A stretch of 37,397 nt of DNA from an uncultured Clostridia bacterium. GTDB taxonomy: Bacteria > Bacillota > Clostridia > TANB77 > CAG-465. Below, one piece after another: positions 1 through 7,398 of the stretch. The stretch lies in the NCBI GenBank assembly GCA_947632635.1, contig CANRQA010000013.1:1-37397 (forward strand). Reading direction: 5' to 3'. Every line of letters begins with the position of its first letter. Positions within the stretch are counted from its first letter, which is position 1. The position numbers and the translations under genes are program-made. Under the pieces are notes generated by a model, which saw only the letters and a list, made by a program, of their open reading frames with translations, searched no databases and had not been told where the DNA came from.

Positions 1-17
1 ATATGATTATAGCAGAA

Positions 18-45
18 AAGGGTTCCGAAAGGAACCCTTATTAAA
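18..45 (-). terminator. Intrinsic terminator, probably bidirectional
   Basis: A perfect 9-bp stem (18-26 with 31-39) closes on a GAAA tetraloop. Read on the minus strand it is followed by TTTTCT, so it can end the small minus-strand gene at 76-297. The plus-strand tail (TTATT) is weaker but could also serve a gene lying to the left of the window. Confidence 0.8.
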
Positions 46-75
46 GAAAAAATTTTAATTTTTTCTTATTTCTTG

Positions 76-297
76 TTATTTTATTTCTTTATTTAATTTT
101 TCTAATTCTTTTAACTTTATTTTATATTCAAGCATTTGTGTAAGATATCTATAATACATATATTGTTGTTCATAGTACATACTAGGACTTATATTATCAA
201 GTGGAATATTATCAGGAATTTGACTGTTAATATTTGGATTCATTTGAGCTTGTAAATTAAAGTTATAAGGGTCAAAATATTGTTGATTTTTATCCAA
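76..297 (-). CDS. Small Q/N/Y-rich protein of unknown function (73 aa)
   Basis: I do not recognise this protein. The first 55 residues are rich in Asn, Gln, Pro and Tyr (for example MYYEQQYMYYRYL) with no signal peptide or membrane segment. The last 15 residues are a Lys/Glu/Leu helix. The start is TTG at 297, chosen because a strong ribosome binding site (GGAGG, at about 307-311) lies 7 bases upstream. The composition resembles small spore-coat-type proteins of Clostridia, but that is only a guess. It is transcribed away from the penicillin-binding protein gene and ends at the 18-45 hairpin. Confidence 0.6.
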   Translation of the reverse strand: MDKNQQYFDPYNFNLQAQMNPNINSQIPDNIPLDNISPSMYYEQQYMYYRYLTQMLEYKIKLKELEKLNKEIK

Positions 298-541
298 GAA
301 AATTACCTCCTTAAAATTATTTAAAATTAATGTATAAAAAAATTATTTAAGCAAATAATAAATAATGTAAACGTTAAAAAATGTTTACCCCCCTTCTTTT
401 TTTATAATATAAATTTAAGAGTAGTCTAAGATTATAGGCTACTTTTATTTTATTTTTATCTATTACATCATATGATATAATAGTAAATAATATACAGCAT
501 AAAAAAATTTTCATAAATTGGAAAATATATAAAATAAAGTA
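298..541. other. Intergenic region between divergent genes, with two hairpins
   Basis: The 333-base gap to the next gene holds no recognisable protein gene. Two hairpins are visible: GTAAAC/GTTTAC at 367-388 with a 10-base loop, followed by six C and then a T-rich stretch, and a better hairpin at 420-443. Both read as plus-strand structures upstream of the PBP promoter, which hints at a short transcript ending near 455, but I see no convincing promoter for one. Confidence 0.4.
420..456 (+). terminator. Terminator-like hairpin upstream of the PBP gene
   Basis: A 9-bp stem with one G-U pair (420-428 with 435-443) and a 6-base loop is followed by TTTATTTTATTTTT. No annotated plus-strand gene precedes it, so it may end a small untranslated transcript or read-through from the left. 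Confidence 0.6.
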
Positions 542-570
542 TTGATTTTTTATGTAAAATCATGTATAAT
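542..570 (+). promoter_or_regulatory. Sigma-A-type promoter of the class A PBP gene
   Basis: TTGATT at 542-547 and TATAAT at 565-570 are separated by 17 bases. Transcription would start near 577, about 54 bases before the ATG at 631. Confidence 0.75.
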
Positions 571-630
571 TTTATTATATGATTGAAAGCTATTAGGTTT
601 ACATATATCGCACTAAAAGAGGAGTTATAA

Positions 631-2662
631 ATGGGTAGAAAAGTAAGAAAGGAAATAAGAGAAGAAAAGATAGCAAAAAAAAATTTGCCTACAAAATATA
701 AAAAAAATAGTAAAGTAATTTTATATATATTTTTAGTTATATTTTTTATTCTTGTAATTGGCATTATAGGAATGATAATATATGGTGGAAGTAAAATATA
801 TAATTTTATTGATAAAGAAGTCTCAAATGCTTCAGATTTTGTTGAAACAATTTCTTCTGGTAAATTAGATAATTTACAATATACAACTTTTATGTATGAT
901 AAAGATGGTAATGAAATAGAAGTAATTCATGGTACAGAAGATAGAATATTTGTAGATTATGAAAATATACCAAGAAGTGTTATAGATGCTATAATATCTA
1001 TTGAAGATGAACGTTTTTTTGAACACAAAGGAGTAGATGTAAAAAGGACATTAGGTGCTATATATACATATTTGATAAACAAAGGAAACTCAGATTTTGG
1101 TGGCAGTACAATAACACAACAGTTAGTTAAAAATACAACTCAAGATACAGAAACTACTATTAATAGAAAAGTTAGAGAGTGGTATAGAGCATCTGTACTT
1201 GAAGAAAACTTTTCAAAGAAAGAAATATTTGAAGATTACGTTAATACTATTTATATGGGTGATGGGGCTTATGGTATTGAAGTTGCTGCAAATAAATATT
1301 TTGGTAAAACAATAAAACAAGTTAATTTAGCAGAATCTGCTGTACTTGCTGCTGCAATTCAATCTCCTGAATCAACTAATCCATATAGAGATGAAGAATC
1401 AAGAAAAAAATTACTTGAAAGACAAAAAATAGTATTAAGAAAGATGTTAGAGCTAAATAGGATAACATATTTAGAATATATAGATGCTATAAATACAAAT
1501 ATAGAATTTAAAGAAGAAAGAACGGAAGATAATATTCAAACATATTTTGTAGATGCTGTTATTGAACAAGTAATTGAAGATTTAATGGCAAAAGAAAACA
1601 TAACTTATGATGAAGCAAAAAGAAAAGTATATGTAAGTCGGTTATAAAATTTATACAACACTTGATCAAAATGTACAAAATACGATTGATAATGTATATA
1701 ATAACCAAAGTTTATTTTATTATGATAATGACGGTAGTTTTATGCAGTCTGCTATGGTAGTAATAGACCATACAAACGGAAATGTGTTAGGAATTATTGG
1801 TGGAGCTGATACAAAGCCAGGTAGTTTATCATTAAATAGAGCTACTCAAAGTTATAGGCAACCAGGTTCTTGTATGAAACCATTTGGTGCTTATGGACCA
1901 GCTTTTGAAGTTGGGGCATTAAACCCTGAATCGTATATAGAAGATTTACCAATAACAATTGGAGATTGGACTCCTCATAACTATTATTATTCATATTATG
2001 GATATGTACCTGTAAGAAAAGCCGTAGCTTTATCTATGAATATACCAGCAGTAAGGGCAAATTTAAAAGTAGATGTACAGTTTGCTTTTAACTTTGCAAA
2101 AAATGCTGGACTTAAAAGTCTTGTACCAGCTTCAGAACCTATTAATGGAAATCATGATGAAGTAAGAGCAGCTTTAGCGTTAGGAGGACTTACAAAAGGA
2201 TGTACTGTAGTTGAACTTGCAAGTGCATATGCCACTATTGCAAATGGCGGGTTATATAATACACCAAAGTTTTATACAAAAGTATTAGATAAAGACGGGA
2301 AAGAAGTATTATTTAAAACTTATGATACAAAACGTGCAATGAGTTCAACAACAGCAAAAATGCTTACTCAATGCTTAAGAGATGTTACAACATATGGCAC
2401 AGGTGCAGGATATATTAAAGTAGGAAATATACCTGTATTTGGAAAAACTGGTAATAGTAATGATGATAAAGACCAATGGTTTTGTGGTTTTACTCCATAT
2501 TATACAATAGCTTGTTGGAATGGATATGATACACCAAGACCAATAGGATACAGGGCTGGAATAAGAGGAACTTATCCATATACTTCAATGGTGTTATTTA
2601 ATTCAGTAATGAATGGTATAAATAATGGAAAAGAACCAAAACCAGTTAATGAAATATATTAG
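631..2662 (+). CDS. Class A penicillin-binding protein (GT51 + transpeptidase), +1 frameshift at codon 337
   Basis: Bifunctional cell-wall synthase that polymerises lipid II and cross-links peptides outside the membrane. A Lys/Arg-rich cytoplasmic tail is followed by a membrane anchor (about residues 30-55). The GT51 domain shows IEDERFFEHKG, GGSTITQQLVKN and YGIEVAANKYFGK. The transpeptidase part shows SCMK (nucleophile near residue 413), SMN (near 468) and KTGN (near 605). The frame breaks at CGG 1639-1641 (AGT CGG TTA TAA). Dropping C1639 gives V-S-G-Y-K-I-Y-T-T-L-D and a 676-residue protein of normal class A length. Read in the 0 frame, the product is 338 residues: anchor plus transglycosylase only. 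The start at 631 follows GAGG. A strong terminator follows. The break could be real recoding, mutation or sequence error. Confidence 0.9.
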
Positions 2663-2704
2663 AAAGTGCTTTTACAAAGTGTTAGAAGCACTTTTTATTT
2701 TTTC
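2663..2704 (+). terminator. Intrinsic terminator after the PBP gene
   Basis: A 9-bp perfect stem (AAAGTGCTT at 2663-2671 with its complement at 2686-2694) is followed by TTATTTTTTT. It begins directly after the TAG stop. Confidence 0.9.
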
Positions 2705-2721
2705 AAGTCGCTTTTAAGTAT

Positions 2722-2750
2722 TTGACACATGAAATTTGTTGTGATATAAT
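2722..2750 (+). promoter_or_regulatory. Consensus sigma-A promoter of the WG-repeat gene
   Basis: Perfect TTGACA (2722-2727) and TATAAT (2745-2750) are spaced by 17 bases, with TG one base upstream of the -10 (extended -10). Together with GGGAGG before the start, this predicts strong constitutive expression. Confidence 0.9.
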
Positions 2751-2803
2751 TTAGCAAAGTAAATTTTATAACCATTAAATAATTTTAAGGGAGGAAAATA
2801 AAT

Positions 2804-3571
2804 ATGACTAGAAATGGCTTTGTAAACGAAGATGTAGAAAAAATGTGTAGAGAAAAATATGAGTACATTTTTTATTTTGAAAATGGGCTTGCTAGAGTTA
2901 TACTTGATGATAAATATGGTTTCATTGACTCTTATGGTCGTGAAATAACTGAAATCAAATATGATTACATTTTTAATTTTGAAAATGGGTTTGCTATAGT
3001 TAAACTTAATAGCAAACGGGGCTTTATTGATACTAATGGTAAAGAAATTATTCCTTTTAAATACGATTTTATTGGAGATTTTACAGCTGATGGGTTTGCT
3101 CGGGTTTTGCTTAATAACAAATGGGGATTTGTCGATACTACTGGAAAAGAGATAACTGAGATTAAGTATGATGTAGTTTGGAATTTTATAAATGGGTTTG
3201 CTAAAGTACAACTTAATGGCAAACTTGGTTTTATTGATACTAATGGTAAAGAAATTACTCCTATCAAATATGATGAGGTTTGTGATTTTAAAAATGGGCT
3301 TGCTAGAGTAAAACTTAACGATAAATGGGGATTTATTGATGAAAGTGGTAATGAGATAATTGAAATGAAGTATCAGGAAGTTTTAAATTTTACAAATGGG
3401 TATGCTCAAGTAAAATTTAATGATAAATGGGGTCTCATTAATACTAAAGGAGAAGAAATTCTTCCATTTATATTTGAAAAAGTGGATGATTTTAAAAATG
3501 GATATACTACAGTAACACTTAAACTTGCTATAGATAAATTAGGAAAAGTTACACCATTTTCTGAAAATTAA
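2804..3571 (+). CDS. WG-repeat protein (255 aa)
   Basis: The protein is almost entirely six tandem units of about 35 residues, each with the pattern G-[FLY]-A-x-V-x-L-x-x-K-[WYLR]-G-[FL]-[IV]-[DN]-x-x-G, as in the WG_beta_rep (KWG) family. Such repeats are thought to fold into beta structures that bind other molecules; no enzyme motif is present. There is no signal peptide, so it is probably cytoplasmic. Two in-frame CGG codons occur (3017-3019 at the W position of repeat 2, and 3101-3103 at a position that is Arg, coded AGA, in repeats 1 and 5). Both must be read in frame for the repeats to continue, unlike the CGG codons in the PBP, fmt and argS genes. It stands alone between its own promoter and terminator, which fits an acquired gene. 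Confidence 0.85.
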   Translation: MTRNGFVNEDVEKMCREKYEYIFYFENGLARVILDDKYGFIDSYGREITEIKYDYIFNFENGFAIVKLNSKRGFIDTNGKEIIPFKYDFIGDFTADGFARVLLNNKWGFVDTTGKEITEIKYDVVWNFINGFAKVQLNGKLGFIDTNGKEITPIKYDEVCDFKNGLARVKLNDKWGFIDESGNEIIEMKYQEVLNFTNGYAQVKFNDKWGLINTKGEEILPFIFEKVDDFKNGYTTVTLKLAIDKLGKVTPFSEN

Positions 3572-3597
3572 AATTATTACATATAGTTATATATTGT

Positions 3598-3640
3598 AAA
3601 AAAGGATAGTAGGTATATTTACTTATTATCCTTTTTTATT
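3598..3640 (+). terminator. Intrinsic terminator after the WG-repeat gene
   Basis: A 14-bp stem with one G-U pair (3598-3611 with 3624-3637) ends in a six-T run. Confidence 0.88.
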
Positions 3641-3698
3641 TGTAATTTGGATTTATGTAAATATTTGTGTAGCTACTATATTTTATATATAATTCTTA

Positions 3699-3728
3699 TT
3701 GCAAATTTTTGCAAAAATATGTTATTAT
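3699..3728 (+). promoter_or_regulatory. Possible promoter of the 3747 gene
   Basis: TTGCAA (3699-3704) and TATTAT (3723-3728) are spaced by 18 bases. This leaves only about 12 bases of leader, so the assignment is tentative. Confidence 0.4.
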
Positions 3729-3746
3729 ATATTATAGGGTGATTAT

Positions 3747-4577
3747 ATGGAAAGTAAAAGAAAAAATGTGTATATAGCGTTATTTGTAATAACAACAATA
3801 ATAGCAGGATGTTTAGCTGCATATTTTGGAATTATGAAAAATAAAGAGGCAGAAGATTTAAAATCACAAATAGCAGATTTACAAAATCAAATAGATAATA
3901 TAAATAATAATTCTAAAGATAATGAAAATAATCAAAATGATGATAACATTGTAAATAGTAATACAAATAATGAAGAAAACAAAAATGAGGCAAAAGAATT
4001 AATTACAAGTGATGCAGATAAAATTAAATATAACGAAATATTAGATGATAGGATTAATACTAATATACTTCAAGTAATTATTACTGTTAAAATACCTGCT
4101 GATGATAATAGTGCTTTTAAAAATGGAGAATTTAATGATAGTGACATGTTATTTACAGCTGCATATATATCAGCTAGAAAACATAGTGATGAATTTTATA
4201 AAAATGTAGTAGATAATGATGACGATAATCCTGTAAAATATGTTAATAAAAATTTCATAAATAATTATTCTAAAAAAATATTTGGAAAAGAAATAAATTT
4301 TGAAAATACAGGAACAAAACTTACAGATAATGAAGTCGCTGTTGGGCTTCCAACTGGAATTGGCTATGTTATTTTTAAAGCTAAAAGTTTAATATTAAAC
4401 GAAAAAACAGATGAATATACTTTAACATTTGATTCTGTTGACGGTACTACTGTATCTGAAGATGTAAATAAAATAAATTATGAGCAATCAGACATACTTG
4501 ATACATATGTAATAAAATATAAAGAAATTAATGGTAGCAATGTTATTTTATCACTAGATAGAACATATCATAAATAA
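3747..4577 (+). CDS. Membrane-anchored protein with coiled coil, function unknown (276 aa)
   Basis: I do not recognise the family. Residues 7-30 form one hydrophobic segment after a short KRK tail, so the protein is probably anchored with the rest outside. I-A-G-C inside that segment resembles a lipobox, but the hydrophobic stretch continues beyond the Cys, so a plain transmembrane anchor is more likely. Residues 31-55 show heptad-like Leu/Ile spacing (short coiled coil). Residues 55-90 are an Asn/Asp/Glu-rich linker. The folded part (about 90-276) has mixed strands and no recognised catalytic motif. The start is preceded by GGGTGAT. It is a single-gene unit with its own terminator. Confidence 0.7.
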   Translation: MESKRKNVYIALFVITTIIAGCLAAYFGIMKNKEAEDLKSQIADLQNQIDNINNNSKDNENNQNDDNIVNSNTNNEENKNEAKELITSDADKIKYNEILDDRINTNILQVIITVKIPADDNSAFKNGEFNDSDMLFTAAYISARKHSDEFYKNVVDNDDDNPVKYVNKNFINNYSKKIFGKEINFENTGTKLTDNEVAVGLPTGIGYVIFKAKSLILNEKTDEYTLTFDSVDGTTVSEDVNKINYEQSDILDTYVIKYKEINGSNVILSLDRTYHK

Positions 4578-4588
4578 TAAATATATTA

Positions 4589-4640
4589 AAAAGAAGAAAA
4601 GATATAAGAAAAAAATTTTATCTTTTCTTCTTTTGGTATA
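4589..4640 (+). terminator. Intrinsic terminator after the 3747 gene
   Basis: A perfect 16-bp stem (4589-4604 with 4619-4634) has a 14-base A/T loop and ends in TTTT. Confidence 0.85.
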
Positions 4641-4892
4641 TAGAAAGCACCATATATTATATTATATTATATTGCTAATGCAAAAAGAATCACAAAAACA
4701 CATTTTGCAAAAAACTTTTTCAGTTATATTACTCTTTGCATTAACCTATTAAAGTCAAGCAATTTAAATAAACATTTTTATAAATTTTTTTGCATTTATC
4801 TTATTTAAAATTTTTAATATATTTAATACAAAAGAAATGATATATAAATAAAAAAATGTAGGTATTATCAAATACTAAATTTCTTTAATTTA
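4641..4892. other. Intergenic region with pentamer repeat and long-range inverted repeat
   Basis: No gene is visible between 4578 and 4949. Besides the terminator and the pdp promoter, there is a run of about four ATATT-type pentamers near 4653-4672. There is also an imperfect inverted repeat: TAATGCAAA near 4676-4684 and TTTGCATTA near 4736-4744. No known riboswitch motif is recognised. Confidence 0.4.
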
Positions 4893-4921
4893 TTGTAAAA
4901 TACGATATACTGTGATATAAT
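4893..4921 (+). promoter_or_regulatory. Promoter of pdp with extended -10
   Basis: TTGTAA (4893-4898) and TATAAT (4916-4921) are 17 bases apart, with TG just upstream of the -10. The -10 context TGTGATATAATTTAG is the same as in the WG-repeat gene promoter. Confidence 0.8.
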
Positions 4922-4949
4922 TTAGGTATAAATAATAGAGGTGTTTTTT

Positions 4950-6329
4950 ATGAGAATGTATGATATTATCGAAAAAAAGAGAGATAAGAAAGAGCTTATA
5001 AAATCTGAAATAGAATTTTTCGTAAATGGATATTGCAAAGATGAAATAACTGACTATGAAATGTCTGCTTTACTTATGGCAATATATTTAAATGGTATGA
5101 CAAAAAGTGAACTTACAAATTTAACACTTGCAATGGCAAATTCATCAGAGATTTTAGATTTAAGTGATATAGAAACTAATGGAACATTTATAGTAGATAA
5201 ACACTCAACAGGTGGAATAGGAGATAAAGCAACTTTAATTGTACTTCCAATAGTTGCCTCACTTGGCGTAAAGGTATTTAAAATGTCTGGTAAAGGTCTT
5301 GGTTTTACAGGTGGTACTGCAGATAAATTAGGATCAATCGTTGGATACGATATAAACATACCACTAGAAAGAGCAATAAATCAAGTAAACGAAATAGGTG
5401 CCTGCCTTATATCTCAAAGTAAAGATTTAGCTATTGCTGATAAAAAAATATATGCTTTACGAAGTCTAACTGCAACTGTTGAATCACCAGAGCTAATTGC
5501 ATCATCAATAATGAGCAAAAAAATAGCATCTGGAACAAAAAAATTGCTATTAGATGTTACAGTTGGTAGTGGTGCTTTTATGAAAACAAAAGAAGAGGCA
5601 AAAAATATATCTAACATAATGATAGCTATAGGAAAAGAAACAGGAATAGAAACAAAAGCATTAATTACAGATATGTCAGAACCTCTTGGAAAAAATGTAG
5701 GAAATGCAATGGAAATAAAAGAAGTAATATCCTTTTTGCTATCTGATGAAACTTCTATATTTTCAGAGGACATAGCTGATTTAAGAGAAGTAGTATTTAA
5801 TTTATCAGCATGGATGATAAAAATGGCAGGTCTTGGTGATGACATTGAACAAAATAAAGCAAAAGTATTAGAAGCAATTACTTCAAAAAGAGCATATAAC
5901 AAATTTATTGAACTTGTAAAAGCTCAAGGCGGACATATATATAACGTATATATGGACTGGATAGGTATGAGTTTAGATATGCCAGTTTTAAAAGATGAAG
6001 TAAAATATTTAAAAGAAATAACAGCTCAACAAGACGGATATATAGTTTCAATTGATAGCAAAAAAATAGGAGAAGCACTAGTTGTACTTGGTGGTGGCAG
6101 AAAGGAAAAAGATGATGTAATAGATCATGCTGTAGGCTTTGAATTTGTAAATGAAGTAGGAGATAGAGTACAAAAAGGAGATACAATATTAAAATGTTTA
6201 TATAATGATAAAAATAAATTTGAAGAGGCGTTTGAATATATAGAACAAGCAATATATATTGATAATATTGACAAAAAATTAGCTGATACATTAAAAAATA
6301 AACCTCATGTATTAGATATAATATATTAG
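4950..6329 (+). CDS. pdp: Pyrimidine-nucleoside phosphorylase (459 aa)
   Basis: Phosphorolysis of thymidine, uridine and deoxyuridine to base plus (deoxy)ribose-1-phosphate in nucleoside salvage. The start R-M-Y-D-I-I and the helical N-terminal domain match the thymidine/pyrimidine phosphorylase family. The phosphate-binding signature KHSTGGIGDKATL follows, then SGKGLGFTGGTADKL and LRSLTATVES. The C-terminal domain carries the family's swivelling barrel region (about 350-430). The length fits the family (about 430-440) with a slightly longer C-terminus. The ATG at 4950 was chosen because AGAGGTG lies 6 bases upstream; the in-frame GTG at 4941 is part of that binding site. It opens the run with rsmD, 19 bases downstream. 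Thymidine phosphorylase (deoA) is the alternative name. Confidence 0.93.
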   Translation: MRMYDIIEKKRDKKELIKSEIEFFVNGYCKDEITDYEMSALLMAIYLNGMTKSELTNLTLAMANSSEILDLSDIETNGTFIVDKHSTGGIGDKATLIVLPIVASLGVKVFKMSGKGLGFTGGTADKLGSIVGYDINIPLERAINQVNEIGACLISQSKDLAIADKKIYALRSLTATVESPELIASSIMSKKIASGTKKLLLDVTVGSGAFMKTKEEAKNISNIMIAIGKETGIETKALITDMSEPLGKNVGNAMEIKEVISFLLSDETSIFSEDIADLREVVFNLSAWMIKMAGLGDDIEQNKAKVLEAITSKRAYNKFIELVKAQGGHIYNVYMDWIGMSLDMPVLKDEVKYLKEITAQQDGYIVSIDSKKIGEALVVLGGGRKEKDDVIDHAVGFEFVNEVGDRVQKGDTILKCLYNDKNKFEEAFEYIEQAIYIDNIDKKLADTLKNKPHVLDIIY

Positions 6330-6348
6330 TTAAGGAGATGTAAAATTT

Positions 6349-6930
6349 TTGAGAATAATTGCAGGAAAGTATAAAGCAAAAAAACTATTAAGTCCTAAAA
6401 CTACAAAAACAAGACCAACACTTGATAGAGTAAAAGAAGCTCTATTTAGCATATTAACTCCATATATTGAAGGTGCCAATGTATTAGATTTATTTTCGGG
6501 AACAGGAAACTTAGGTCTTGAAAGTATAAGTCGAGGAGCAAAATTTGCACTTATGAATGATATAGAAAAAATTGCTATTTCGACAATAATATCCAATACA
6601 AAGTTGACTAAATCAGAAAAGTGTGTTAAAATATCTAATAAAGATTACATTAAATGTTTAAATCAAATTATAAAAGAAAATTTAACTTTTGATGTCATAT
6701 TTCTTGACCCGCCTTATGATAGTAAACTAGGAATTAATACACTAGAAATAATATCTAACAATTATCCTAAGATACTGTCAGAAAATGGAGTCATTGTTTA
6801 TGAAACAGATAAAAGTTTCATATCAAAATTAAAAGATAATGAAGACATATTAGATAACTTTAGTAAATTAGAATGTTTTGATAATAGAAACTATGGAAAT
6901 GTTGTATTAAAGTTATATAAATGGAGGTAA
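6349..6930 (+). CDS. rsmD: 16S rRNA (guanine966-N2)-methyltransferase (193 aa)
   Basis: Class I SAM-dependent methyltransferase that modifies G966 of 16S rRNA during small-subunit assembly. It begins M-R-I-I-A-G, typical of RsmD. It has the RPT-x-DRVKEALFSIL segment, the SAM-binding loop DLFSGTGNLGLESISRGA (residues near 45-62) and the catalytic DPPYD motif near residue 123. The start is TTG at 6349 behind AAGGAG. The length is normal. It lies 19 bases after pdp and 6 bases before the next gene, so the three are probably one operon. Confidence 0.93.
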   Translation: MRIIAGKYKAKKLLSPKTTKTRPTLDRVKEALFSILTPYIEGANVLDLFSGTGNLGLESISRGAKFALMNDIEKIAISTIISNTKLTKSEKCVKISNKDYIKCLNQIIKENLTFDVIFLDPPYDSKLGINTLEIISNNYPKILSENGVIVYETDKSFISKLKDNEDILDNFSKLECFDNRNYGNVVLKLYKWR

Positions 6931-6936
6931 TTTGTA

Positions 6937-7374
6937 ATGGAAATATTTACATTATTAGAGAACTTAGAAGATTTATTAGAATCTGGTTCGAAAGTCCCAT
7001 TTTCATCAAAAGTAATGGTAGATATGGAAGAAGTAAGAGAAATACTTGAAGATATAAGATTAAAACTACCAGATGAAATAAAACAAGCAAAATGGGTAAA
7101 AGAAGAAAGACAAAGGATAATATCTGATGCTGAGCAAGAGGCTGAAAATCTATTAAAAGATGCTCAAAATAAAATTATAACAATGGTAGATGAACACGTT
7201 ATAACAAAACAAGCATTAGAACAAAAAGAAGAAATAATAGAAAACGCAAACAAAGTATCAAAAGAAATAAGTATTGGTACTCGTGATTATGCAGACGCAA
7301 TGCTTGAAAAAGTCGAAGATGTATTAAAAGAAACATTAGAAGTTATAAAAAGTAACAGAAAAGAATTAAGTTAA
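6937..7374 (+). CDS. Coiled-coil protein, V-ATPase subunit-like, function unknown (145 aa)
   Basis: An almost entirely helical, charged protein with no membrane segment. Residues 1-45 include a possible head (F-S-S-K-V-M-V-D-M-E-E-V). Residues 50-140 form long Glu/Lys/Ala-rich amphipathic helices (E-A-E-N-L-L-K-D-A) like the stalk subunits of ATPases or DivIVA-type scaffolds. Similar proteins next to rsmD in Clostridia are usually labelled ATPase or hypothetical. Despite that label there is no P-loop, so it is not itself an ATPase. It sits 6 bases after rsmD and 24 bases before spoIIIE. Confidence 0.7.
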   Translation: MEIFTLLENLEDLLESGSKVPFSSKVMVDMEEVREILEDIRLKLPDEIKQAKWVKEERQRIISDAEQEAENLLKDAQNKIITMVDEHVITKQALEQKEEIIENANKVSKEISIGTRDYADAMLEKVEDVLKETLEVIKSNRKELS

Positions 7375-7398
7375 TTACATTTATGAGGTTGATAAAAA

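Noticed and set aside
3017-3019. CGG reassigned to Trp (the codon stands at the Trp position of a WG repeat)
   Set aside because: The other CGG in the same gene sits where sister repeats have Arg, the Trp position already varies (Y, L) in other repeats, and the three broken genes need a frame shift, not a Trp.
2714-3267. Long minus-strand open frames opposite the WG-repeat gene
   Set aside because: They mirror the repeat structure of the real gene on the other strand and lack ribosome sites.
5905-6291. Leu/Tyr-rich minus-strand frame opposite pdp
   Set aside because: Antisense shadow of a conserved gene with low-complexity composition and no start signals.
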